Shown here: piece after piece, positions 1 to 6,043 of the stretch
Position numbering within the stretch: position 1 is the stretch's first letter
Layout: every line of letters begins with the position of its first letter
Origin: an uncultured Lachnospiraceae bacterium
GTDB lineage: Bacteria; Bacillota; Clostridia; Lachnospirales; Lachnospiraceae
NCBI GenBank assembly: GCA_947068385.1
Contig: CAMTBF010000045.1
Location: forward strand, 1 to 12,917
DNA length: 12,917 nucleotides
Direction of reading: 5' to 3'
Position numbers and translations under genes: made by a program
Notes under the pieces: generated by a model
Seen by the model: the letters and a program-made list of their open reading frames with translations, nothing else
The model's database searches: none
Told to the model about the DNA's origin: nothing

Positions 1-613
1 CCTCAATCCCCGCCGGTACGATTCCACCTTTCAGGCATTCCCTGAACAGAATCATCCTGCCAGTCCTCCCGTTGCCGTCCTGAAAAGGGTGGATGCTCTC
101 ATACCTAGCATGGAACTCTGCCAGCACTGCAATGTCCGATGCCTTGCCGTGATACCATTCCAGCAGCCAATCCATCTCGCTCTCCACGTTCTCAGGCCTG
201 ACCGTCTGGTAGATGCCTATCATATTAGGCCTCTTTTTGTAGTCCCCGATGGCGTATCCATTGGCCCGGTCTTCGAACACGCCTGACTTCAGCTCATAGT
301 GGAACAGCTTCACCAGCCCGGCCGTCAGCGGCTGGTCAATGGTATCCAGCATTTTGTTGAACATCAGGAAATGTCCGTTCATTTCCTCCACGTCCTTCGC
401 CCTGTAATAATCGTCCGATTTCGGCAGGGTTCCATTGTCGAACAGGGAGGCCGTCTGCTCCTCTGTCAGCGTGCTTCCCTCAATCTTATTTGAATTGTAG
501 GCAAGCAGACGCTGGGTGTACGCGTATACTCCCGAGCGGTCGAATCTTTCCCGCTCGATTCTGAATCTCTCTAAAAGGAAACTGAGGAACTCCTGATTTC
601 CACGACCCTCCAT
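1..613 (-). CDS. Fic-domain protein (probable AMPylase), 3' end cut by window edge
   Basis: Translating the minus strand from ATG at 613 gives 204 open codons running off the left edge, so the C-terminus is missing. A good ribosome site (GGAGGTGG) sits a few bases upstream. Residues 175-186 read HPFQDGNGRTGR, an exact Fic core motif (HPFx[D/E]GNGRxxR). The His is the catalytic base, the acidic residue binds Mg2+ and the Gly/Arg residues hold the nucleotide phosphates. Fic proteins with this intact motif usually transfer AMP from ATP to a hydroxyl on a target protein. Residues 41-46 (SNKIEG) match the inhibitory-helix motif (S/T)xxxE(G/N), whose Glu blocks productive ATP binding; its N-terminal position makes this a self-inhibited class II Fic. 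The target is unknown, and any C-terminal winged-helix domain lies outside the window. It starts 70 bases after argC on the same strand, so read-through from argC is possible; I see no convincing separate promoter. Confidence 0.93.
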   Translation of the reverse strand, partial: MEGRGNQEFLSFLLERFRIERERFDRSGVYAYTQRLLAYNSNKIEGSTLTEEQTASLFDNGTLPKSDDYYRAKDVEEMNGHFLMFNKMLDTIDQPLTAGLVKLFHYELKSGVFEDRANGYAIGDYKKRPNMIGIYQTVRPENVESEMDWLLEWYHGKASDIAVLAEFHARYESIHPFQDGNGRTGRMILFRECLKGGIVPAGIE

Positions 614-652
614 CGCGCCACCTCCATTCTCTTCGTCCTATCGCCTGAAACT

Positions 653-675
653 ATACGGCCAATCCCAAACCGTAT
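653..675. repeat. Small inverted repeat between argC and the Fic gene
   Basis: ATACGG (653-658) and CCGTAT (670-675) form a 6-bp perfect inverted repeat around an 11-base spacer, in the 70-base gap after the argC stop. No U-run follows on either strand, so it is a poor intrinsic terminator. It could be a processing or attenuation hairpin between the two genes, or chance. Confidence 0.3.
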
Positions 676-683
676 TCGCTCTT

Positions 684-1742
684 CTACGGAAAGCAGGGCA
701 CCAGCTCCAGCCCCTGGCTCTCCTCCAGCCCGAACAGCAGGTTCATGTTCTGCACCGCCTGCCCCGCCGCGCCCTTCACCAGATTGTCCAAAGCGCCCAT
801 CATGATGATGCGCCCGGTACGCTGGTCTATGACGAAGTTAATGTCCACATAATTGCTGCCCTCCACCCATTTCGTCTCCGGGCAGACGCCTTTGTCCAGC
901 ACCCGCACGAACCTCTCCCGCGCATAATATCTATCATAGACGGCCCGGATCTCCTCATAGGTGGGCAGCGTGCCGTCCGCGCGCCTGTTCAGCTTCGCGT
1001 ACTCCGTCACCAAGATGCCCCGGTTCATGGGCACCAGATGGGGCGTGAAGTTTATCATGATCCCTCGGTTCGCCGCATACCCTAACTGCTCCTCGATCTC
1101 CGGCGTATGGCGATGGCTGGCCACCCCGTAGGCCTTGATGTTCTCGTTCACCTCGCAGAACAGGTTGGGCACCTTGGCCCCCCGCCCCGCCCCGGAAGTC
1201 CCGGACTTCGCGTCCACGATCAACGTGTCCACGTCGATCAGCCCCTCCTTCACCAGGGGGTACGCCGTGAGGATGGAGCAAGTGGTATAGCAGCCCGGAT
1301 TGGCCACCAGCCTGGTCTCGGCTGTTATCTGATCCCGGTTCAGCTCGCACAGCCCGTAGACCGCCTCGGGGAGGAACTGGGGGGACTTGTGCTCTATCCC
1401 ATACCATTTCTCATACACCGCCACGTCCTTGATGCGGTAATCCGCGGACAGATCTACGATTTTTGTTTTTTCCAATATCCCCTCCGTCAAGAGCCCCGCC
1501 AGATATCCCTGGGGCGTCGCCGTGAAGATCACGTCCGCCTGCTCCGCCAGCTCCTCCAGGTCGTCGTCCCTGCACACGTCCTCCACGATCCGGAACATGT
1601 TCTGGTATACCTCATGATACCTCTTGTCTATATAGCTGCGGGAGCCGTACCACACGATTTCCGCCTCCCTGTGGCCCATCAGTATCCGCACCAGCTCGCT
1701 GCCCGCGTACCCTGTGGCCCCGATTATCCCTGCTTTGATCAT
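684..1742 (-). CDS. argC: N-acetyl-gamma-glutamyl-phosphate reductase (ArgC)
   Basis: ArgC reduces N-acetyl-glutamyl-5-phosphate to the semialdehyde with NADPH, the third step of arginine/ornithine synthesis, in the cytoplasm. The 352-residue product begins MIKAGIIGATGYAGSELVR, the N-terminal Rossmann nucleotide-binding loop (GATGYAG, about 8-14). The catalytic Cys is in NPGCYTT (Cys151). The conserved HRHTPEI block (210-216) holds the catalytic His, and SGTSGAGR (180-187) is the family's glycine-rich segment. Length matches the family (about 345). I chose ATG at 1742 because AGGAAG lies just upstream and the Rossmann strand starts at once. An in-frame ATG at 1772 would add ten residues with no family match and would overlap the promoter. 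argJ, argB and argD are not adjacent, so this is argC detached from the usual cluster. An ARG box upstream indicates control by ArgR/AhrC. Confidence 0.97.
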   Translation of the reverse strand: MIKAGIIGATGYAGSELVRILMGHREAEIVWYGSRSYIDKRYHEVYQNMFRIVEDVCRDDDLEELAEQADVIFTATPQGYLAGLLTEGILEKTKIVDLSADYRIKDVAVYEKWYGIEHKSPQFLPEAVYGLCELNRDQITAETRLVANPGCYTTCSILTAYPLVKEGLIDVDTLIVDAKSGTSGAGRGAKVPNLFCEVNENIKAYGVASHRHTPEIEEQLGYAANRGIMINFTPHLVPMNRGILVTEYAKLNRRADGTLPTYEEIRAVYDRYYARERFVRVLDKGVCPETKWVEGSNYVDINFVIDQRTGRIIMMGALDNLVKGAAGQAVQNMNLLFGLEESQGLELVPCFP

Positions 1743-1762
1743 CTTCCTGCACCTCCATGGTA

Positions 1763-1790
1763 AGTATAGCACATTTTGTATAAATGTCCA
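1763..1790 (-). promoter_or_regulatory. Probable argC promoter
   Basis: Read on the minus strand: -35 TGGACA (1785-1790), a 16-base spacer, then -10 TATACT (1763-1768) preceded by TGC, an extended -10. The start of transcription would fall near 1756, leaving a leader of about 15 bases that still contains the ribosome site. Assigned by eye only. Confidence 0.6.
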
Positions 1791-1806
1791 CTTCTTTTTT
1801 GTTTTT

Positions 1807-1818
1807 ATGCAAATATTC
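1807..1818. promoter_or_regulatory. Second, degenerate ARG-box-like element
   Basis: ATGCAAATATTC (1807-1818) is an inverted and two-base-shorter copy of the clear ARG box at 1826-1842, with centres about two helical turns apart. The shortened spacing makes it a weaker match on its own. Paired sites are common for the hexameric arginine repressor. It lies 16 bases upstream of the argC -35 element. Confidence 0.4.
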
Positions 1819-1825
1819 TTATAAT

Positions 1826-1842
1826 CATGAATATTTATGCAT
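1826..1842. promoter_or_regulatory. ARG box (arginine repressor operator)
   Basis: CATGAATATTTATGCAT (1826-1842) has the TGAAT-N4-ATGCA arrangement of the Bacillus AhrC/ArgR box (consensus about CATGAATAAAAATGCAA). It lies 84-100 bases upstream of the argC start and 36 bases above the argC -35. Repression or activation by ArgR with arginine as co-effector is expected. This is a motif match plus gene context, not an experimental fact. Confidence 0.72.
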
Positions 1843-1898
1843 CCATCGCACTCCCGCCGCCCTCACGGCCATTCCATCCAAAAAACGGCGAATTCATG

Positions 1899-1928
1899 TT
1901 GACGATATGCTTCATTATAAGGTATAAT
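1899..1928 (+). promoter_or_regulatory. Sigma-A-type promoter of the FIST-MCP operon
   Basis: TTGACG (1899-1904), an 18-base spacer, then a perfect TATAAT (1923-1928). Predicted transcription start is near 1935, giving a leader of about 73 bases before the FIST start codon. This is the strongest promoter match in the window. It diverges from the argC promoter about 110 bases away. Confidence 0.7.
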
Positions 1929-1967
1929 CAATGCTGTTATCAAGATTTTTATAAAATATATGCTTAC

Positions 1968-1998
1968 AGGAACTGTATACGGTTCCTTATGAAAGGAA
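1968..1998 (+). promoter_or_regulatory. Leader with two mutually exclusive hairpins over the FIST ribosome site
   Basis: AGGAAC (1968-1973) can pair with GTTCCT (1982-1987) around an 8-base loop that is itself near-palindromic (TGTATACG). The overlapping TTCCTT (1983-1988) can instead pair with AAGGAA (1993-1998) around a 4-base loop. The second hairpin buries the ribosome site AAAGGAAGG (1992-2000); the first frees it. Both cannot form together, the layout of a translational switch. The pairing is seen directly; the regulatory meaning is inferred and the stems are only 6 bp. Confidence 0.4.
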
Positions 1999-2007
1999 GG
2001 CTGCTGC

Positions 2008-3063
2008 ATGAGGCAATTTTTCGGAATGAGCAATCGCGGGGACCTGTCGGAGGCGGTCCGCAATCTGGACAGTCCGCAGTTCATCATGCTTCTTTCAAAC
2101 AATGCCCAGTTCGAGGAGCATGTGAAGGCCCTGGAGAGACTTTACCCCGGCATCCCCAGCATCGGATGCATCGGAATGAGCTATGACACCAAGGTGGTGG
2201 AGAATGGCGTGGGCGTCATCGCTTTTTCAGGAGGGGTCAGCGCTACGGCCAATGTGCTGGAGCAGGTATCCGTCATGCCGGTGAAATACATAGACCGGCT
2301 GGAGGCGGACATCAGGAAGATAAACGGATCCAAACAGGACACCGTATGCATCGATTTCTGCAGCGGGAACGATGCCTGCGTCCTGACCACGCTCTATACG
2401 TCATTGCGGAGCCGGGGCATCCAGCTTGTGGGGGGCACGGGCGACGGCGGGAAGGTATCGGTGGGCGGCCGGATCTATGAGGATGCCGTGGCCTACGCCC
2501 TGGTGCGCAACCAGGGCGGCCGGGTCAAGACCTACAAGGAGAACATCTACCACCAGATGGGCGATTACCGTTTCATCGCCTCCAATACGGACCGGGCCAA
2601 ATACATCATCGGCTCCCTGAACGGAAACCCGGCCAAGCAGGTATATCAGAGCATCCTGCATGTGACGGATCAGGAGATCCTGACCCAGACTTTCAAGAAC
2701 CCCTTCGGCAAGCTCAACGGGGACGACACCTGCATCGTCTCCATCAAGGAGGTCAACGGGAATTCCCTGGCCTGCTTCCGCCAGGTGAACGACTCCGACG
2801 TGTTGGTCCTCCTGGAGCTGGGGGACTATCCGGCCATCGTGAGGAAGACCATAGAGGACATCTGCCGGGACTTCCCCAAGCGCTCCGCCGTCTTCTCCGT
2901 GAACTGCCTGTTCCGCTACAAGCTGTTCACTGAGCAGCGCTACATGTCCACCTACCTGCAGGAGATGGCAAAGCTCGGCAGCCACGCAGGCCTGGTCGGC
3001 TATGGGGAGCATTACAACAATCAGTTCGTGAACCAGTCCATGACCTGCGTCGTATTTGAATGA
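2008..3063 (+). CDS. FIST-domain ligand-sensing protein (FIST_N + FIST_C)
   Basis: A 351-residue cytoplasmic protein with no signal peptide or membrane helix. The first part (about 25-215) resembles the FIST N domain: the strand/turn SIGCIGMS near 51-58, a GGTGDGGK turn near 142-149 and a following GGRIYEDAVAYALV strand. The second part (about 220-345) resembles FIST_C and ends with a GYGEHYNN segment and a final strand like those closing other FIST proteins. FIST domains are intracellular sensory modules found with chemoreceptors, kinases and cyclic-di-GMP enzymes, and are proposed to bind small ligands such as amino acids. Start at 2008: AAAGGAAGG lies 7 bases upstream. The next gene, 72 bases on, encodes a sensor-less methyl-accepting protein, so this is probably the sensing half of a two-piece receptor. 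The ligand is not deducible from sequence. Family call by recognition, not by search. Confidence 0.85.
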   Translation: MRQFFGMSNRGDLSEAVRNLDSPQFIMLLSNNAQFEEHVKALERLYPGIPSIGCIGMSYDTKVVENGVGVIAFSGGVSATANVLEQVSVMPVKYIDRLEADIRKINGSKQDTVCIDFCSGNDACVLTTLYTSLRSRGIQLVGGTGDGGKVSVGGRIYEDAVAYALVRNQGGRVKTYKENIYHQMGDYRFIASNTDRAKYIIGSLNGNPAKQVYQSILHVTDQEILTQTFKNPFGKLNGDDTCIVSIKEVNGNSLACFRQVNDSDVLVLLELGDYPAIVRKTIEDICRDFPKRSAVFSVNCLFRYKLFTEQRYMSTYLQEMAKLGSHAGLVGYGEHYNNQFVNQSMTCVVFE

Positions 3064-3095
3064 CCCGGGGGATCCATGGGACATATGCATGGAAC

Positions 3096-3115
3096 CAAAG
3101 GGAATCAAAGGGAAT
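3096..3115 (+). repeat. Perfect 10-bp tandem duplication upstream of the MCP ribosome site
   Basis: CAAAGGGAAT occurs twice back to back (3096-3105, 3106-3115) in the 72-base gap between the FIST and MCP genes. Each copy has a purine-rich AAAGGGA core resembling a weak ribosome site, upstream of the true AGGAGG at 3123-3128. It may act as a ribosome stand-by region or be simple slippage. Confidence 0.6.
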
Positions 3116-3135
3116 TGAAATCAGGAGGATACATA

Positions 3136-4086
3136 ATGTTGTTTTCAAAGAAAGGACACCCAAAGAACGGGCAGGTGCGCCATGATGAAAAAAGCCTCTA
3201 TCCCGTGCTGCACGTGACGGACTGCCTGAAGGGCTATCAGAAGGAGCTGGCCAAAAAGGAAGTGGAATCCCTCTTCGAGCTGAGCATGATCGGCAATTCC
3301 TTCAGCAGCGTATTGGCTGAGGCCGACCAATTCCAGGAACAGCTCCAGGACTTCGGACAGTCTTTTGCCAGCATCAATCAGGCCGCGGGGCAGTTCGACC
3401 AGGTGCGGACGGACATCACCCAGACCGTATCGGAAGCCCAGGGCATGGTGGAGGAGCTGAAGCTCACTTCCGCCAAGGTGCAGCAGACCTACGCGGACAT
3501 GGAGAGCACCTTCACCTATCTGCAGACAGCGGTAAAGAACATCCAGCAGTGCATGGGCAAGATCGTGTCCATCGCGGACGAGACCAATATCCTGGCCATA
3601 AACGCCTCCATCGAGGCGGCCAGGGCCGGAGAACAGGGCAAGGGCTTCGCCGTGGTGGCGGAGAAGGTCCGGGAGCTGGCCAGGGAGATCAAGGAGCTCA
3701 CCGATGACGTGGACACCGGCATCCACGATGTGGAATCCGGGGCGAACCAGCTCAACACCAGCATCCTGGCGTCCCAGTCGGCTCTGGACCAGGGCTTCGG
3801 CATCGTCAACGGCACCTCCGAGTCCTTCCAGCAGATCAGCACCGTGGCGGAGGGCACCTCCTCCGTGCAGGCAGAGATCTCCGGCGTCATAGGCGACTCC
3901 CAGAACGCCCTGCAGGTGCTCTGCCAGTTTTTCGACAGGATAAAGCTCCAGAACCAGGAGGTCATAAAGCATATCGGCCGCGCCAGCAATCTGGGCACCA
4001 CCAAGAGCGCCATGTTCGAGGACATCGACAACATGCTCTCCCAGATCCCGCCCATCCTCAGGGATACGGATCCCAGGAGGGACTGA
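3136..4086 (+). CDS. Soluble methyl-accepting chemotaxis-type signalling protein
   Basis: A 316-residue protein with no membrane segment. Residues about 100-260 are the MCP coiled-coil signalling domain. The highly conserved hairpin tip spans about 143-182, including [19 protein letters not shown] and then [15 protein letters not shown], the site that contacts CheW and the CheA kinase. Residues 1-100 are short, mostly helical and show no PAS, GAF or Cache fold, so it has no obvious sensor domain. I set the start at ATG 3136 (AGGAGG 7 bases upstream). An in-frame ATG at 3076 lacks a ribosome site and would read through the tandem repeat. It is the second gene of an operon with the FIST gene and ends just before a strong terminator. 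The likely role is passing a FIST-derived signal to CheA/CheW. No chemotaxis or flagellar gene is in the window, so the output pathway is unknown. Confidence 0.9.
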   Translation: MLFSKKGHPKNGQVRHDEKSLYPVLHVTDCLKGYQKELAKKEVESLFELSMIGNSFSSVLAEADQFQEQLQDFGQSFASINQAAGQFDQVRTDITQTVSEAQGMVEELKLTSAKVQQTYADMESTFTYLQTAVKNIQQCMGKIVSIADETNILAINASIEAARAGEQGKGFAVVAEKVRELAREIKELTDDVDTGIHDVESGANQLNTSILASQSALDQGFGIVNGTSESFQQISTVAEGTSSVQAEISGVIGDSQNALQVLCQFFDRIKLQNQEVIKHIGRASNLGTTKSAMFEDIDNMLSQIPPILRDTDPRRD

Positions 4087-4139
4087 ACCCGCTAGGGCTC
4101 AGAATCTTTGCCGGACAGGAACCTTCCATGGCACACGAG

Positions 4140-4182
4140 AGGAACTTTCATGGGTACATTTTCGAATGAAAGTTCCTTTTTT
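4140..4182 (+). terminator. Strong intrinsic terminator of the FIST-MCP operon
   Basis: AGGAACTTTCAT (4140-4151) is perfectly complementary to ATGAAAGTTCCT (4166-4177), a 12-bp stem with a 14-base loop, followed by a run of Ts to 4182. It lies 53 bases after the MCP stop. A near copy of the left arm sits upstream at about 4117-4130. Confidence 0.9.
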
Positions 4183-4209
4183 AACTGTACGTCGAACAGG
4201 CTTTATGCT
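4181..4209 (+). promoter_or_regulatory. Possible promoter of the Bce-like regulator operon
   Basis: TTAACT (4181-4186), a 17-base spacer, then TATGCT (4204-4209). Each hexamer matches the sigma-A consensus at four of six positions, and the -35 abuts the T-run of the preceding terminator. Some promoter is required here, because the upstream terminator is strong and the next gene starts at 4248. Confidence 0.4.
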
Positions 4210-4247
4210 TTAGCGCTGTGGCGCGGCGAATCAGATAGGAGGGGCAC

Positions 4248-4907
4248 ATGCATATCCTGATCATAGAGGACGATACGGAATTCCGCCGGGAGCTGGCAGC
4301 GCTCCTACGGGGCTCCCTGTACCGCGTCACCGCGCTGGAACGGTTCGACCATATAGCAGGACAGGTCTCCTCCCTCTCGCCGGACCTGATCCTGCTGGAC
4401 CTGAACCTCCCGGGGCAGTCCGGCTTCGATGTGTGCGCCGAGATCCGGAAGTCCTCTGACGTGCCTGTCATCTTCGTCACAGGGCGGTCGGATGCCTCGG
4501 ACGAGGTCACAGCCCTGTTGCAGGGCGGGGACGACTATGTCACCAAGCCCTTCCCGCCCGCCGTCCTGCTGGCCCATATCACCGCCGTGCTGAAGCGGGC
4601 GGGCAAGGGGGAGGAGCCGATCCTGGAGCATCGGGGCGCGGCGCTGGATCTGGCCAGAGGCTGCATCCGCTACCGGGGCGCCAGCGCGGAGCTGACCAAG
4701 AACGAGCTGAAGATACTGGCCTGCCTGTTCCGGCGCAAGGGGCGCATCGTGTCCCGCACGGAGCTGGTGGAATATCTCTGGGACAATGCCGTCTTCCTGG
4801 ACGACAATGCCCTGAGCATCCATGTCACCCGCATCCGGGGGAAGCTGGAGGGGCTGGGGCTGTCTGATTTCATCCGGACGAAACGGGGAATGGGGTACAT
4901 GATATGA
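4248..4907 (+). CDS. OmpR-family response regulator of a Bce-like module
   Basis: A 219-residue two-domain regulator. The receiver domain (1-115) has the acidic pair at Asp8/Asp9, the phosphoacceptor Asp51 in LLDLNLP, Thr78 in VIFVTGR and the switch Lys100 in VTKPF. The C-terminal winged-helix DNA-binding domain (about 125-219) shows the family features LTKNELKIL, the recognition-helix segment SIHVTRIRGKL and the terminal hairpin TKRGMGYMI. All key residues are intact. Start at 4248: AGGAGGGG lies 4-5 bases upstream. Its stop overlaps the start of the kinase gene (ATGA, 4904-4907), so the two are translationally coupled and form a cognate pair. With the ABC genes downstream, it is expected to activate the transporter promoter when peptide antibiotics are sensed. 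Confidence 0.95.
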   Translation: MHILIIEDDTEFRRELAALLRGSLYRVTALERFDHIAGQVSSLSPDLILLDLNLPGQSGFDVCAEIRKSSDVPVIFVTGRSDASDEVTALLQGGDDYVTKPFPPAVLLAHITAVLKRAGKGEEPILEHRGAALDLARGCIRYRGASAELTKNELKILACLFRRKGRIVSRTELVEYLWDNAVFLDDNALSIHVTRIRGKLEGLGLSDFIRTKRGMGYMI

Positions 4908-5941
4908 AATTCGCGGATTACTGCAAGGACAGGCTTTTGCTGCTGATGCTCCACGGCGTCTGCATGATGCTGCTCTCGGCTTTTCTGACCGCCACGGCTT
5001 ATCCGGCAGGCTGCTGCTGCATCATCCTCCTCACCTGGCTAATCCTCCTCACCGCCTGGTTCCTCACGGAATTCTTTCGCAGAAAGCGCTACTTTAAGCA
5101 GGTGGAGGCAATCCTGGAGCAGGCCGACCAGAAATACCTGCTGGGCGAGCTGATGCCCGACTCCTTCCGGCTGGAGGACAGGCTTTACCGGGACATGATC
5201 CGGAAGTCCAACAAGTCCGTCATCGAACGGATCCGTGACCTGGAGGATGCCGGGCAGGAGTACCGGGAATACATCGAAAGCTGGGTTCATGAGATAAAGG
5301 CTCCCATAGCGGACATCTATCTGCTCTGCGAGAAGCGAAAGGACGATACCGCCCGCCGCATCCTGGCCGAAAACCGGCGGACGGAGCACTATGTGGACAT
5401 GGCCCTCTTCTACGCCCGCTCGGATCAGGTGTACAAGGACTACCTCATCAAGGAGGCCACCCTGCAGCAGACCGCGGAGGAGATGCTGCAGAAGAACAAA
5501 TACGCCCTCATCGAAAACCGCATGCAGGCCAGCGTCCATTGCCCGGACACGGTCTATACCGACGCCAAATGGATCGCCTTCATCCTGGAGCAGCTCGTCC
5601 TGAACGCCGTGAAATACAGGAGGGACACGGAGCCCATGCTGCGGATCTCCACCAGCCGGGCAGGGCGCAATGTCCTCCTGGCGGTAGAGGACAATGGCTG
5701 CGGCATCCCCCAGGAGGAGCTTCCCAGGATTTTCGACAAGGGCTTCACCGGCACCAACGGCAGGAGCGGTGCCCGGGCCACAGGCATGGGGCTGTATCTG
5801 TGCCGGAAGCTCTGCACGAAGCTGGGGATACGGATCCGGGCGGAATCGGCGGCGGGCTTAGGGACGCGGATCTCCTTGGAATTCCCGGTCAGCGATTATC
5901 TCTCCGGCTTTTCCCTGCCGGCCAAATCACGGAATGCATGA
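4904..5941 (+). CDS. Intramembrane-sensing histidine kinase (BceS-like)
   Basis: A 345-residue membrane kinase. Two hydrophobic segments (about 11-31 and 36-58) are joined by only a few residues (TAYPAG), so there is essentially no outer sensor domain, the hallmark of intramembrane-sensing kinases. A short HAMP-like coiled linker follows. The phosphoacceptor is His129 in SWVHEIKAPIA, as in BceS-type kinases. The ATP-binding domain has an N box (LVLNAVKY, Asn234), G1 (DNGCGIP, 263-269), an F region (IFDKGF) and G2 (ATGMGLYLC, 292-300). In characterised Bce systems the kinase cannot sense the antibiotic itself and is switched on by the ABC transporter, in contact with its permease; the permease gene here (6804-8930) is a plausible partner. 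The ligand is not predictable. It starts on the ATGA overlap with the regulator gene. Confidence 0.94.
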   Translation: MKFADYCKDRLLLLMLHGVCMMLLSAFLTATAYPAGCCCIILLTWLILLTAWFLTEFFRRKRYFKQVEAILEQADQKYLLGELMPDSFRLEDRLYRDMIRKSNKSVIERIRDLEDAGQEYREYIESWVHEIKAPIADIYLLCEKRKDDTARRILAENRRTEHYVDMALFYARSDQVYKDYLIKEATLQQTAEEMLQKNKYALIENRMQASVHCPDTVYTDAKWIAFILEQLVLNAVKYRRDTEPMLRISTSRAGRNVLLAVEDNGCGIPQEELPRIFDKGFTGTNGRSGARATGMGLYLCRKLCTKLGIRIRAESAAGLGTRISLEFPVSDYLSGFSLPAKSRNA

Positions 5942-5954
5942 TTCCTCTCCAAAT

Positions 5955-5970
5955 CTTTCGATATTGAAAG
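5955..5970. promoter_or_regulatory. Inverted repeat upstream of the ABC transporter genes, candidate regulator operator
   Basis: CTTTC (5955-5959) and GAAAG (5966-5970) flank a 6-base AT-rich centre, in the 102-base gap between the kinase and ATPase genes. No T-run follows, so it is not a terminator. Bce-type regulators bind inverted repeats upstream of the transporter promoter, and this sits about 44 bases above the candidate -10. Functional assignment is inference. Confidence 0.4.
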
Positions 5971-6010
5971 GTTCCCGCAAAGAAAACCCATACCATATCC
6001 TCCCCATAAC

Positions 6011-6019
6011 TGCTATACT
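6011..6019 (+). promoter_or_regulatory. Candidate extended -10 promoter for the ABC transporter genes
   Basis: TGCTATACT (6011-6019) is an extended -10 without a recognisable -35 hexamer at 16-18 bases, typical of a promoter that needs an activator. Transcription would start near 6026, just ahead of the ribosome site GGGAGG (6030-6035). The same TGCTATACT string is used by the argC promoter. Confidence 0.45.
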
Positions 6020-6043
6020 AAGGAAAAAAGGGAGGTTCATACA

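Noticed and set aside
684..1772. Longer argC with start at 1772
   Set aside because: The ten extra residues precede the Rossmann strand, lack family support and would be encoded within the promoter -10 region.
1776..2186. 136-codon plus-strand frame through the argC-FIST divergent region
   Set aside because: It spans the argC promoter, the ARG boxes and the start of the FIST gene in another frame, and its product looks random.
3064..3090. Cluster of classic cloning sites (CCCGGG, GGATCC, CCATGG, CATATG, ATGCAT) that looks like a vector polylinker
   Set aside because: The flanking genes are continuous and co-linear, the order matches no polylinker I know, and the stretch merges into the natural ribosome-site region. 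Probably chance palindromes, though a vector screen would be quick.
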